Shown here one piece after another: positions 35,411-44,439 of a stretch of DNA of 49,575 nucleotides (positions are counted from its first letter, which is position 1; the number at the start of each line of letters is the position of its first letter). This DNA is from Roseivivax lentus (GTDB lineage: Bacteria > Pseudomonadota > Alphaproteobacteria > Rhodobacterales > Rhodobacteraceae). The stretch lies in the NCBI RefSeq assembly GCF_900156805.1, contig NZ_FTOQ01000021.1, positions 1-49,575 on the forward strand. Reading direction: 5' to 3'. The notes under the pieces were generated by a model. The model saw only the letters and a list, made by a program, of their open reading frames with translations, searched no databases and was not told the DNA's origin. The position numbers were made by a program, and so were the translations under genes.

Positions 35411-36190
35411 GTGATCGAGGTTGAAAACCTGCATCGCCATTTCGGCGGCTTCCGTGCGGTGGACGGCGCTTCGCTGAAGATCGCCACCGGGTCGATCACC
35501 GGGCTTGTGGGCCCCAACGGCGCGGGCAAATCCACCCTCTTCAACGTCATCGCGGGCGCGCTGCCGCCGACCTCTGGCCGCGTCATCATGGATGGCGAGG
35601 ATATCTCGGGCCTGCCGCCGCATGTGCTTTTTCACAAGGGCTTGCTGCGCACCTTTCAGATCGCGCACGAATTCTCGTCGATGTCGTGCCGCGAAAACCT
35701 GATGATGGTGCCGGGCAGCCAGTCCGGCGAAACGCTTTGGAATGCCTGGTTCGGACGCGGACGGATCGCCGAGGAAGAGGCGAGCCTTCTGAAGAAAGCC
35801 GACGAGGTGCTTGATTTCCTGACGATTTCCCATCTGAAGGACGAAAAGGCCGGGAACCTGTCCGGCGGTCAGAAGAAGCTTCTGGAACTCGGCCGGACGA
35901 TGATGGTCGACGCCAAGGTGGTTTTTCTGGATGAGGTCGGCGCGGGCGTGAATCGTACGCTTCTCAATACGATAGGCGACGCAATCAAACGTCTGAACGA
36001 AGAGCGCGGCTACACCTTCTGCATGATCGAGCATGACATGGAGTTCATCGGCCGCCTTTGCGATCCGGTCATCGTGATGGCCGAGGGCAAGGTGCTCGCC
36101 AAGGGCACGATCCAGGAGATCAAGGCCAACGAGCAGGTGATCGAGGCCTATCTCGGCACCGGCCTCAAGAACAAGGAGGCGGCGGGATGA
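35411..36190 (+). CDS. ABC transporter ATP-binding protein, LivG-like
   Basis: The 259-aa ATPase begins with GTG at 35411. Walker A is GPNGAGKST, signature LSGGQKKLLELGRT, and Walker B VVFLDEVGAGVN, where Val-Gly replaces the usual Pro-Ala or Pro-Thr after DE. The LivG C-terminus (IEHDMEFIGRLCDPVIVMAEGKVL) is present. An AAGGGG site precedes the start. It overlaps the second ATPase gene by 4 nt. It powers the liv-type importer. Confidence 0.94.
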   Translation: MIEVENLHRHFGGFRAVDGASLKIATGSITGLVGPNGAGKSTLFNVIAGALPPTSGRVIMDGEDISGLPPHVLFHKGLLRTFQIAHEFSSMSCRENLMMVPGSQSGETLWNAWFGRGRIAEEEASLLKKADEVLDFLTISHLKDEKAGNLSGGQKKLLELGRTMMVDAKVVFLDEVGAGVNRTLLNTIGDAIKRLNEERGYTFCMIEHDMEFIGRLCDPVIVMAEGKVLAKGTIQEIKANEQVIEAYLGTGLKNKEAAG

Positions 36191-37008
36191 GCGACGCCTA
36201 TTCCGGACGCGGCAACAAGGACCGCTCCCTCGGGCCCGAAACCGCGCCCTCCTCGGCCGATCCCGTCAAGAAGGGCGGCCATGCGCGTCCCGCCCCGGAC
36301 GGGCCCTTCCTGATCGGGGACGCCATGACCGGCGGCTACGGAAAGGGTGCCGACATCCTGCATGGCTGCACCATCGCCGTCGATCCGGGCGAGATCGCGG
36401 TGATCGTGGGCCCCAATGGCGCGGGCAAGTCCACGGCGATGAAGGCCGTCTTCGGCATGCTGAATCTGCGCGAAGGGGCGGTGCGGCTCGACGGCGAGGA
36501 CATTACCGACCTTTCGCCGCAGGACCGTGTGCTGAAGGGCATGGGCTTCGTGCCCCAGACCCACAACATCTTCACCTCGATGACCGTCGAGGAAAACCTC
36601 GAGATGGGCGCCTTCATCCGCGAGGACGACATCGCGGAGACCATGGCGCAGGTCTACGACCTGTTCCCGATCCTGAAGGAAAAGCGCCGCCAGGCGGCGG
36701 GCGAATTGTCCGGCGGGCAACGCCAGCAGGTCGCGGTGGGCCGGGCGCTGATGACCAAACCCAAAGTGCTGATGCTCGACGAGCCCACGGCGGGCGTCAG
36801 CCCCATCGTCATGGACGAGCTCTTCGACCGGATCATCGAGGTCGCGCGCACCGGCATCCCCATCCTGATGGTGGAGCAGAACGCCCGGCAAGCGCTTGAA
36901 ATCGCGGATAAAGGCTATGTGCTCGTGCAGGGCCGCAACGCCCATACCGGCACCGGAAAGGAGCTTCTGGCCGATCCGGATGTCCGCCGCTCCTTCCTCG
37001 GAGGATGA
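36187..37008 (+). CDS. ABC transporter ATP-binding protein, LivF-like
   Basis: The 273-aa ATPase has Walker A GPNGAGKST, signature LSGGQRQQVAVGRAL and Walker B VLMLDEPTAG. The family C-terminus (GIPILMVEQNARQALEIADKGYVL) is present. It carries an N-terminal extension of about 40 residues (Ser/Lys/Pro-rich) before the core, longer than typical LivF proteins. The extension is encoded in frame after the ATGA overlap. It forms the heterodimeric ATPase with the LivG-like protein. Confidence 0.93.
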   Translation: MSDAYSGRGNKDRSLGPETAPSSADPVKKGGHARPAPDGPFLIGDAMTGGYGKGADILHGCTIAVDPGEIAVIVGPNGAGKSTAMKAVFGMLNLREGAVRLDGEDITDLSPQDRVLKGMGFVPQTHNIFTSMTVEENLEMGAFIREDDIAETMAQVYDLFPILKEKRRQAAGELSGGQRQQVAVGRALMTKPKVLMLDEPTAGVSPIVMDELFDRIIEVARTGIPILMVEQNARQALEIADKGYVLVQGRNAHTGTGKELLADPDVRRSFLGG

Positions 37009-37014
37009 AGAACG

Positions 37015-37365
37015 ATGCGTAGTCTTCTGATCCTGCTTGTATTTCTTCCTGCCGCAGCGATGTCCGGGACCTGCCGCTTCACCACCGAATGCTTCGAGGC
37101 GGAGGCCTGTGCGGAGACGGAATTCACGCTCGATATCGAGATGGCGGAGGCCGCGACGCAGATCGTCCAGCTCGTGACCGATGCCGAGACGATGACCGGC
37201 GAGGGACAGATGCTCGACCAGGGTGGTTTCCTCTTTCAGGGCGGCAATGCCAATGGCGCGCATCTACTGACCGCGGCGCCGGACGGCGCGGCGCGCTATT
37301 CGGTGCATTATTTCGAGGGCCCGATGATCGTCACCTATCATGGCACCTGCGAGGAGATCGGCTGA
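37015..37365 (+). CDS. Small secreted protein within the liv-type operon, hypothetical
   Basis: The 116-aa protein has a signal peptide (MRSLLILLVFLPAAAMS). Four cysteines include a cluster at residues 20, 26 and 32 and one near the C-terminus (GTCEEIG). I see no known domain. It starts 6 nt after the LivF-like gene, and the LivH-like gene begins at its stop codon (TGATG), so it is part of the operon. It could be a periplasmic accessory of the transporter or a passenger. The placement between ATPases and permeases is unusual. Confidence 0.8.
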   Translation: MRSLLILLVFLPAAAMSGTCRFTTECFEAEACAETEFTLDIEMAEAATQIVQLVTDAETMTGEGQMLDQGGFLFQGGNANGAHLLTAAPDGAARYSVHYFEGPMIVTYHGTCEEIG

Positions 37366-38375
37366 TGGACCTGCTCAACGCGTTCGTGGCGCTGTCGAAC
37401 TTCGTGCTGATCCCGGCCATCGCCTATGGCAGCCAACTCGCCATCGGCGCGCTCGGGGTGACGCTGGTCTACGGCATCCTGCGGTTTTCGAACTTCGCCC
37501 ATGGCGACACGATGGCCTTCGGCACCATGGTCACGATCCTCGCCACCTGGGGCCTGCAGGCGATGGGCGTGTCGCTCGGGCCGCTGCCGGTGGCGCTGCT
37601 GGCGATCCCGGTGGGCATCGCAGGCTGCGCGGCGCTCGTGCTGTTCACCGACCGGGTGGTCTACCGCTTCTACCGCGGGCAGAAGGTGGTGCCGGTGATC
37701 TTCGTGATCGTCTCCATCGGGGTGATGTTCATCTATAACGGCGTCACGCGGCTGGTGCTCGGCCCGGACGATCAGCGCTTCGCCGATGGCGAGCGCTTCA
37801 TCATCTCGGCGCGCGATTTCCGCGACCTGACCGGCCTCGAGGAGGGGCTGGCCCTGCGCACCACCCAGGGCCTGACCGTGGTGACCGCGATCATCGTGGT
37901 GGTCGCGCTGTTCTGGTTCCTCAATCGCACCCGCACCGGCAAGTCGATGCGCGCCTATTCCGACAACGAGGATCTGGCACTGCTGTCGGGCATCGATCCC
38001 GAACGCGTGGTGCGGGTGACATGGCTCATCGTGGCGGCCCTCGCGACCATTGCGGGCGTGCTTTACGGGCTCGACAAGAGCTACAAGCCCTTCACCTATT
38101 TCCAGCTTCTGCTGCCGATCTTCGCCGCGGCCATCGTCGGCGGGCTCGGCTCGCCCCTGGGTGCCATCGCGGGCGGCTTCGTCATCGCCTTTTCGGAGGT
38201 GGGCATCACCTATGCCTGGAAAAAGGTGCTGGAATACACCCTGCCCGAGCGCTTCGCGCCGGACGGTCTCGTGCAGCTCTTGTCGACGGATTACAAGTTC
38301 GCGGTCAGCTTCGTGATCCTCGTCATCGTGCTGCTGTTCCGCCCGACGGGCCTTTTCCGGGGGAAATCGGTATGA
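37365..38375 (+). CDS. Branched-chain amino-acid-type ABC permease, LivH-like
   Basis: The 336-aa permease of about eight helices starts MDLLNAFVALSNFVLIPAIA. It has the LivH-type motif YGILRFSNFAHGD and IVGGLGSPLGAIAGGF in its C-terminal half. Its start shares the A of the preceding stop codon (TGATG). It overlaps the LivM-like gene by 4 nt. Confidence 0.94.
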   Translation: MDLLNAFVALSNFVLIPAIAYGSQLAIGALGVTLVYGILRFSNFAHGDTMAFGTMVTILATWGLQAMGVSLGPLPVALLAIPVGIAGCAALVLFTDRVVYRFYRGQKVVPVIFVIVSIGVMFIYNGVTRLVLGPDDQRFADGERFIISARDFRDLTGLEEGLALRTTQGLTVVTAIIVVVALFWFLNRTRTGKSMRAYSDNEDLALLSGIDPERVVRVTWLIVAALATIAGVLYGLDKSYKPFTYFQLLLPIFAAAIVGGLGSPLGAIAGGFVIAFSEVGITYAWKKVLEYTLPERFAPDGLVQLLSTDYKFAVSFVILVIVLLFRPTGLFRGKSV

Positions 38376-39670
38376 ACGATACGCTGCGCGCCACCGGGCT
38401 TTTCGCCCTCGTCGCCCTGCTGGTCCTCGGCACGGGGGTCTTCCAGAGCTGGAACTCGGCGCTTCTGATCCTGAACATGGGGCTCGTGAGCGCGCTGATG
38501 GCGCTGGGCGTGAACCTGCAATGGGGCTTTGCGGGGCTCTTCAACGTGGGCGTGATGGGCTTTGTCGCGCTGGGCGGTCTCGCGGTCGTGCTGACCTCGA
38601 TGCCGCCGGTGGGTGCCGCCTGGGCGGCGGGCGGTCTGCGCGTTCTGGCGGGTCTGGCGCTTGGCATCGGGACCATCGTCGGCGCGGTCTTCGCGTGGAA
38701 GCGCGTCTCGGGACGCGCCCGCGGATGGATCGTCGCGGTCGTTCTGATCGTCGGCTTCTTCGTCTTCCGCACCGTCTTCGACGCGGGCGTCGAGGCGGTG
38801 GAAGCGGTCGATGCCGCGACATCGGGCTATCTGGGCGGACTCGGCCTGCCGGTCCTCCTGGCCTGGCCCGTGGGCGGGCTGCTCGCGGCGGGCGCGGCCT
38901 GGATCATCGGCAAGACGGCGCTGGGCCTGCGGTCCGATTACCTCGCCATCGCCACGCTCGGCATCGCCGAGATCGTCATCGCCATCCTGAAAAACGAAGA
39001 CTGGCTGGCGCGCGGCGTGAAAAACGTGAACGGCCTGCCCCGGCCCGTGCCCTACGAGGTCGATCTGCAGGCCGATCCGGCCTTCACGGAGCGTGCGGCA
39101 GGCCTCGGGCTCGACCCCACCACCGCCTCGACGCTTTACGTCAAGCTCGGCTATTCGGTGCTGTTCGCCATCGTGCTGATCGCGGTGCTGGTGCTGGCGC
39201 AGCTCGCGCTCAAGAGCCCCTGGGGCCGGATGATGCGCGCCATTCGCGACAACGAGACCGCCGCGCGGGCGATGGGCAAGGACGTGACCGGGCGGCATTT
39301 GCAGGTCTTCATCCTCGGCTCCGCGATCTGCGGCATTGCGGGCGCGATGATGACCACGCTCGACGGACAGCTGACGCCGACCTCCTACCAGCCCTTGCGC
39401 TACACCTTCCTGATCTGGGTGATGGTGATCGTCGGCGGGTCCGGCAACAATCTGGGCGCGGTGCTGGGCGGGTTCTTCATCTGGTTCGCCTGGGTGCAGG
39501 TCGAGCCGCTGGGACAGGCGCTGATGGGCCTCGTCACCGCGGGCATGTCCGAAGGCGCGCTGAAGGCGCATCTGATCGACAGCGTGCAGCACATGCGGCT
39601 TCTGACCATGGGTGTGATCCTGCTTCTGGTCCTGCGCTTCAGCCCGCGCGGCCTGCTGCCCGAACGCTGA
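38372..39670 (+). CDS. Branched-chain amino-acid-type ABC permease, LivM-like
   Basis: The 432-aa permease carries the LivM motif ALGVNLQWGFAGLFNVGVMGF and LRSDYLAIATLGIAEI. After the NVNGLPRPVPYE segment comes MRAIRDNETAARAMGKDV. It has an extra helical insert after about residue 100 compared with E. coli LivM. It is last in the transporter operon; a weak hairpin (CCCG...CGGG-TTTT, about 39682-39698) follows. Confidence 0.94.
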   Translation: MNDTLRATGLFALVALLVLGTGVFQSWNSALLILNMGLVSALMALGVNLQWGFAGLFNVGVMGFVALGGLAVVLTSMPPVGAAWAAGGLRVLAGLALGIGTIVGAVFAWKRVSGRARGWIVAVVLIVGFFVFRTVFDAGVEAVEAVDAATSGYLGGLGLPVLLAWPVGGLLAAGAAWIIGKTALGLRSDYLAIATLGIAEIVIAILKNEDWLARGVKNVNGLPRPVPYEVDLQADPAFTERAAGLGLDPTTASTLYVKLGYSVLFAIVLIAVLVLAQLALKSPWGRMMRAIRDNETAARAMGKDVTGRHLQVFILGSAICGIAGAMMTTLDGQLTPTSYQPLRYTFLIWVMVIVGGSGNNLGAVLGGFFIWFAWVQVEPLGQALMGLVTAGMSEGALKAHLIDSVQHMRLLTMGVILLLVLRFSPRGLLPER

Positions 39671-39790
39671 GGACCTGTCGGCCCGAACACCGGGTTTTCG
39701 CATCGGAGTGAGACCTTTGGGCAAGTGACGCGCCCGGGGCCATGGCGTAGCATTCTTGCGACAAAACGTATCAATCAGGACCGGGCCGCC

Positions 39791-40492
39791 ATGATCCAAG
39801 CCGCCACCGATGCCGCGTCTTCGCGTCTTTCCCACGCGCTTGTGGTCGACGATCACCCGCTGTTCTGCGACGCGCTGACGCTCACGCTGAACTCCATCTC
39901 CGATTTCGAGTCGGTGGCGACGGCGGGCACGCTGGCCGGTGCCTTGGAAGTGATCGACACGAGCGACGTCGATTTCGTCGTGCTCGACCTCAACCTGCCC
40001 GATGTGAACGGGCTCGACGGGCTGGTGCGGCTGCGCAAGGCCGCGCCCGAGGCGAAGATCCTCGTGGCCTCGTCTATGGCCGATAACCGCATGATTTGCC
40101 ACGCCCTGAAGGCCGGGGCCAACGGCTTCGTGCCGAAACATTCGCAGCGCGCGGTCTTCGCCAAGGCCTATGAGACGGTAACCAGCGGGCGCGATTTCCT
40201 GCCCGACGGCTATATCGATCCCGATGGCGGACAGGCTGGCTCGGCGCCCGCCGATGCGCTCGACCGGCTGGCCACGCTGACCAACCAGCAGGCGCGCATC
40301 CTGTCGCTGATCTGCGAGGGGCGGCTCAACAAGCAGATCGCCTACGAGCTCTCCATCGCGGAGACCACGGTCAAGGCCCATGTCACCGCGATCATGCGCA
40401 AGCTCGGCGTGCACAGCCGCACCCAGGCGGTGCTGATCGCGCAGGAGGCGAGCTTCGCGAAGGTCTTGCCAAGCGGGGAAGATCCCTCCTAA
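39791..40492 (+). CDS. NarL/LuxR-type response regulator
   Basis: The 233-aa regulator has a receiver domain (ALVVDDHPLFCDALTLTL, phospho-acceptor in FVVLDLNLPD, Lys in FVPKHSQ). A LuxR HTH follows (LTNQQARILSLICEGRLNKQ, then ETTVKAHVTAIMRKLGVHSRTQ). It starts at ATG 39791 with AGGA upstream. It lies 29 nt before the FIST gene and is probably the output of the following hybrid kinase. Confidence 0.92.
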   Translation: MIQAATDAASSRLSHALVVDDHPLFCDALTLTLNSISDFESVATAGTLAGALEVIDTSDVDFVVLDLNLPDVNGLDGLVRLRKAAPEAKILVASSMADNRMICHALKAGANGFVPKHSQRAVFAKAYETVTSGRDFLPDGYIDPDGGQAGSAPADALDRLATLTNQQARILSLICEGRLNKQIAYELSIAETTVKAHVTAIMRKLGVHSRTQAVLIAQEASFAKVLPSGEDPS

Positions 40493-40521
40493 CCTTTCCG
40501 GCAGGGAGAGGACATTCGATC

Positions 40522-41712
40522 TTGGACGGAGCAATCGACAGCCCCGACGGTGCTGCGTGTGACCGCCACACGATTCTGCGCACGGCGCAGGTCGCCGCGG
40601 CCACGCCGGACGCCATGGCGCATATCGCGGCGGCGCTCGGCCCCGGGCGCTTCGCGCTGGTCTGCCTGTTCGTGACCGCCGAGGCGGATTTCGCCGCGAT
40701 CCTCGCCGAGGCGCAGCGCCGCTTCCCCGACACACCGATCATGGCCTGCACAACCGCGGGCGAGCTTGGACGCGACGGCTACGAGGATGGCCAGATCGTC
40801 GCCAGCGCCTTTCCGGCCGAGGATTTCATCGTGCGCCTCGTCACCGTGCCGGACGTGCACGACATCGCCGCGCAGGCCTTCATCGACGCCGTGATCCAGA
40901 CCCGGCACGAATTGCGCCACGCGGCCCCCGCCGATTGGTCCGAATTCGCCTACCTGATGATCGACGGTCTGTCGCTGCGCGAGGAACACCTGACCTTCAT
41001 GCTGGCCACCGCCCTGGGCGCGATGCCGCTTTTCGGCGGATCGGCCGGGGACGGCACGCGCTTCGTGCAGACCCAGCTCGCCTGCGGGGGCGCGCCGGCG
41101 CAGAACGCCGCCGTCGTCGCGCTGATCCGGTCCCGGGCGGCGGTGCGCGTCTTCACCATCGACCATTTCGTGCCGACCGATACCCGCATGGTGGTGACCG
41201 GCGCCCGGCCCGACGAGCGCATCGTGACCGAGATCAACTCGGCCCCCGCCGCGCAGGAATACGCGCGGCTGCTGGGCAAGGATCCGAACCAGCTCGACCC
41301 CTTCACCTTCGCCGAGCACCCGGTGGTCGTGCGGCTGGGCGACAGCCACCACGTGCGCGCGATCCAGCGGGTGAACGCGGCGGGCGAGCTGGTGTTCTTC
41401 TCGGCCATCAACGAGGGCATGGTGCTGACGCTGGCGGATCACACCGACATCGCCGAGCATCTGGACGGCGCCTTCGACCGGCTTGCCGATCCGTTGCCGC
41501 CTTTGCAGATTCTGGCCTGCGATTGCATCCTGCGCCGTATCGAAGCGGAAAAAAGCCAGCGCAGCCGCGACATCTCGCGGATCCTGCGGCGCCACAACGT
41601 GACCGGCTATTCCACCTATGGCGAGCAATTCGGCGCGCTGCACGTGAACCAGACCCTGACCGGCGTCGCCTTCTACCCGCCCGATCCCGAACTGGACGCG
41701 TCCCGGCCATGA
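40522..41712 (+). CDS. FIST-domain sensor protein, NosP-like
   Basis: The 396-aa protein consists of FIST_N and FIST_C regions: FALVCLFVTAEADFAAILAE, IMACTTAGELGRDGYEDGQIV, LFGGSAGDGTRF and the C-terminal LILACDCILRRIE-like and GYSTYGEQFGALHVNQT motifs. The start is a TTG at 40522 preceded by GGGAGAGGA; no better start is in frame nearby. In Pseudomonas the FIST protein NosP binds haem, senses nitric oxide and inhibits its operon partner kinase NahK. Here the kinase follows with a 4-nt overlap, so the same role is proposed by context. Confidence 0.85.
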   Translation: MDGAIDSPDGAACDRHTILRTAQVAAATPDAMAHIAAALGPGRFALVCLFVTAEADFAAILAEAQRRFPDTPIMACTTAGELGRDGYEDGQIVASAFPAEDFIVRLVTVPDVHDIAAQAFIDAVIQTRHELRHAAPADWSEFAYLMIDGLSLREEHLTFMLATALGAMPLFGGSAGDGTRFVQTQLACGGAPAQNAAVVALIRSRAAVRVFTIDHFVPTDTRMVVTGARPDERIVTEINSAPAAQEYARLLGKDPNQLDPFTFAEHPVVVRLGDSHHVRAIQRVNAAGELVFFSAINEGMVLTLADHTDIAEHLDGAFDRLADPLPPLQILACDCILRRIEAEKSQRSRDISRILRRHNVTGYSTYGEQFGALHVNQTLTGVAFYPPDPELDASRP

Positions 41713-43925
41713 GCTCGGCCTCGCTGATCAATCCCGCCGATTCGATCGAGACGCAGAACGCCAAGCTTCTGCATATCGCCGATGCGCTGATGCGCCGGAT
41801 CGAGAACCAGACCGCGCAATCGGGCGCGGCCTATGTGCAGTTCGAACGCGCGGCGCTTCTGGAAAAGCGGGTGCGCCAGCGCACCGAGGAGCTGGAGCGC
41901 ACGCTCGATCTTCTGCAGGATTCCAACGCCCAGCTGGCGCGCGCCAATGCCGAGGCCGAAGATGCCCGCCGCGACCTCGCCGACGCCATCGAGACGGTGA
42001 AGGAAGGCTTTGCCCTCTTCGATCCGCAGGACCGGCTGGTGATGTTCAATTCGCGCTTCTGCCGCGATTTCCGCGACGTGGCGCCGGATCTCGCGCCCGA
42101 CATGAGCTTCGACAGCTATATCTCGCGGATCGCAGGAAGCCGCTACCTCGCCCTGCCCGACAAGGACACGCCCGAGGCCTGGCGCGCTCGCCGCATGGCG
42201 CGGCACCAGGACCGCAACGTCATGTTCAACGTGGAGCTGACTCAGGACCGCTGGCTGCAGGTCTCCGAACAGCGCACCGGCAAGGGCGGCACCGTGGTGC
42301 TTCAGACCGACGTGACCGACCTCATCCGGATCGAGCGGCAGGAACGCGCGCGGCTGGAAAGCGCGCAGGCGCGGATGATCCAGGCGACGCTCGATCACCT
42401 GAACCAGGGGGTCGCGATCTTCGACGCGTCGGGGCGGCTTCTGGGCTGGAACCAGAAGATCGGCGCGCTCCTGTCGGTGCCCGCGCGGCTGATGCAGCTC
42501 GGCGTGACCTTCGATGCGATCCTCGACCAGCTTGGTCAGGCCTTCGTTTTTCTCGGCGGTGTCGACCGGACGATCTTCCGCCACTGGGCCGATCACGGCC
42601 ACACGGTCGAGCCCATCTCGTTCGAGGTTCGGCACGGCGCGCGCGACATCCTGCACGTCTTCGGGCGCGGCCTGCCCGATGGCGGCTTCCTCATTTCCGT
42701 GACCGACGTGACCGCCGAACGCGAAGCGGCCCAGCGGCTGTTCGAAATCAACGAGATGCTGGAACAGCGCGTAATGGAACGCACGCTCGAGCTCGAGGAT
42801 GCGCTGAACGCGGCGGAGCGGGCGAATGCCTCGAAGAACCGCTTCGTGGCCGCCGCCTCGCACGACCTGCTGCAACCGCTTTCGGCGGCCGAGCTTTTCA
42901 TCGGATCGCTTTCCGACAAGCTCGGCGATCCGGCGGACCGGCAGGTGCTGGCCAAGGCGGGCACCGCGATCAAGAGCGCGGTCAGCCTGATCGACGCGCT
43001 GCTCGATATCTCCAAGCTCGACAGCGACAAGCTGCATTTCGACATTCGCGCCGTGGCGCTGTCGGAAATCCTCGACCCCTTGCGCGACGAGATGGAGGTG
43101 CTGGCCGCCGAGAAGGGTCTGAGGCTGACCATCCTGCCATCGCACGCCATCGTCGAAAGCGACCCAGCCTATCTGCGCCGGGTGATCCAGAACCTCGCGG
43201 CCAATGCCATCCGCTACACCGAGGCGGGCCGTGTTCTGATCGGCGTGCGGCGGCAGGGCAATTCCGTCCGGATCGAGGTCTGGGACAGCGGCCCCGGCAT
43301 CGCTGAAGAGGATCAGGACGCCATCTTCGAGGAATTTCACCGGCTCGACCGGGCAGCCAGCCGCAATGACGGGCTGGGCCTCGGCCTTGCCATCGTGGAG
43401 CGGGCCTGCACGCGTCTCGGGCATCCGCTCGGGCTCTGGTCAGAGCCGGGGCGCGGTTCCTGTTTCCGGGTCTCGGTGCCGGTGGCGGGCCAGGCCGGTC
43501 CCGAACGCCGCGACCCGGCGCGCAGCCGCAAGATCGACCTGGGCCTCAGCGGTCTGATCGTGCTTCTGGTCGAGAACGAGCCCGAGCTGCGCCGCGCCAT
43601 CCAGCTCCTGATCGAAAGCTGGGGGGTCGACGTGATCGAGGCGGAGAACGGCGAGGCGGCGCTGAGCCTGCTCGAGGATCTCGATATCATGCCCGACGCG
43701 ATGATCCTCGATCAGCAGCTGGGCGCGGGCCCCAAGGGCACGGAGCTTCTGCAGATTCTGACCGCGAAATACGGGCCCCGGCCCGCCGTCATCCTGACCG
43801 CCGACCGGTCGGAGGCGGTGCAGCGCGCCTGCGAGGCGCTGGGGGTCACGCGGATGCTGAAGCCGCTGGACCGGACCGACCTCGCTACCTTCCTGAGCGA
43901 TGCCTGCCTTGCGGGCGACGCCTGA
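41709..43925 (+). CDS. PAS-containing hybrid histidine kinase/response regulator, NahK-like
   Basis: The 738-aa cytosolic hybrid kinase starts with a coiled coil (about 15-85). PAS-type domains follow around 90-195 and 215-330, with a second coiled segment. HisKA reads AAASHDLLQPLSAAELF, the HATPase has LAANAIRYTEAG and DSGPGIAEEDQDAIF, then GLGLGLAIVERA. The C-terminal receiver has Asp in DAMILDQQLG. The HDLLQPL H-box variant is typical of NahK/ErcS-type kinases. No transmembrane helix is visible, consistent with sensing through the FIST partner. It shares a 4-nt overlap with that gene. Confidence 0.9.
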   Translation: MSSASLINPADSIETQNAKLLHIADALMRRIENQTAQSGAAYVQFERAALLEKRVRQRTEELERTLDLLQDSNAQLARANAEAEDARRDLADAIETVKEGFALFDPQDRLVMFNSRFCRDFRDVAPDLAPDMSFDSYISRIAGSRYLALPDKDTPEAWRARRMARHQDRNVMFNVELTQDRWLQVSEQRTGKGGTVVLQTDVTDLIRIERQERARLESAQARMIQATLDHLNQGVAIFDASGRLLGWNQKIGALLSVPARLMQLGVTFDAILDQLGQAFVFLGGVDRTIFRHWADHGHTVEPISFEVRHGARDILHVFGRGLPDGGFLISVTDVTAEREAAQRLFEINEMLEQRVMERTLELEDALNAAERANASKNRFVAAASHDLLQPLSAAELFIGSLSDKLGDPADRQVLAKAGTAIKSAVSLIDALLDISKLDSDKLHFDIRAVALSEILDPLRDEMEVLAAEKGLRLTILPSHAIVESDPAYLRRVIQNLAANAIRYTEAGRVLIGVRRQGNSVRIEVWDSGPGIAEEDQDAIFEEFHRLDRAASRNDGLGLGLAIVERACTRLGHPLGLWSEPGRGSCFRVSVPVAGQAGPERRDPARSRKIDLGLSGLIVLLVENEPELRRAIQLLIESWGVDVIEAENGEAALSLLEDLDIMPDAMILDQQLGAGPKGTELLQILTAKYGPRPAVILTADRSEAVQRACEALGVTRMLKPLDRTDLATFLSDACLAGDA

Positions 43926-44012
43926 CGGGACCACCCGGCGGGCAGCTCGGGGGACCGAAGCCGGGCCCGCCCTGCCCCGATCCGCTCCCCCTGAACCTGC
44001 CTGCTATGCGCG

Positions 44013-44306
44013 TCACAGCATGGACTTGCACCCGCGATGGGCATTCGGCTGACCGATGTGACGCGGGTTCAGGATCAGCATCCACCGCACGGGATATCCC
44101 GGCGCCTGCGTCCGGCTGTAGGAACACCCGTCGGGCGTGGTGAACCACTGGCCCCGGAAGTTTTCCGACGGCACGGCGCCGTCGCCCATCGCCGCGCCCT
44201 GCCCCTGGGTCGAGATGATGACGGTGCTCTGCTGCGACTGCTGCTGGGCCAGCGCGGCCATGGGAAGAGTTGCGGCAAGCGTGGCGAGGATGGCGAGTGT
44301 CTTCAT
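44013..44306 (-). CDS. Small secreted protein, hypothetical
   Basis: The 97-aa protein has a signal peptide (MKTLAILATLAATLPMAALA), a Gln/Ser-rich linker, and a compact C-terminal domain with WFTTPDGCSYSRTQAPGYPV and ILNPRHIGQPNAHRGC. Two cysteines could form a disulfide. The start ATG has AGGAG upstream. No family is recognised with confidence; relatives seem to be small periplasmic proteins of Rhodobacteraceae. It stands alone, convergent with the hybrid kinase gene. Confidence 0.75.
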   Translation of the reverse strand: MKTLAILATLAATLPMAALAQQQSQQSTVIISTQGQGAAMGDGAVPSENFRGQWFTTPDGCSYSRTQAPGYPVRWMLILNPRHIGQPNAHRGCKSML

Positions 44307-44439
44307 GGTAAGGTGCTCTCCTGAGAGGGTGGATTACGCCCTCCAGAAACCCCCGAAACGCGGCAAAACCGTGCCGTTCAGCGCGTCGAACTCGGGCCAT
44401 TCCATAAAGTTATAGGAATTGCCCAGGCCCGGCCCTGCG

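Noticed and set aside
38291-40735. An 814-codon minus-strand frame
   Set aside because: It spans LivM, the response regulator and part of the FIST gene in antisense and has shadow-type composition.
41673-43424. A 583-codon minus-strand frame opposite the hybrid kinase
   Set aside because: Antisense shadow of a clearly assigned kinase; no domain in it.
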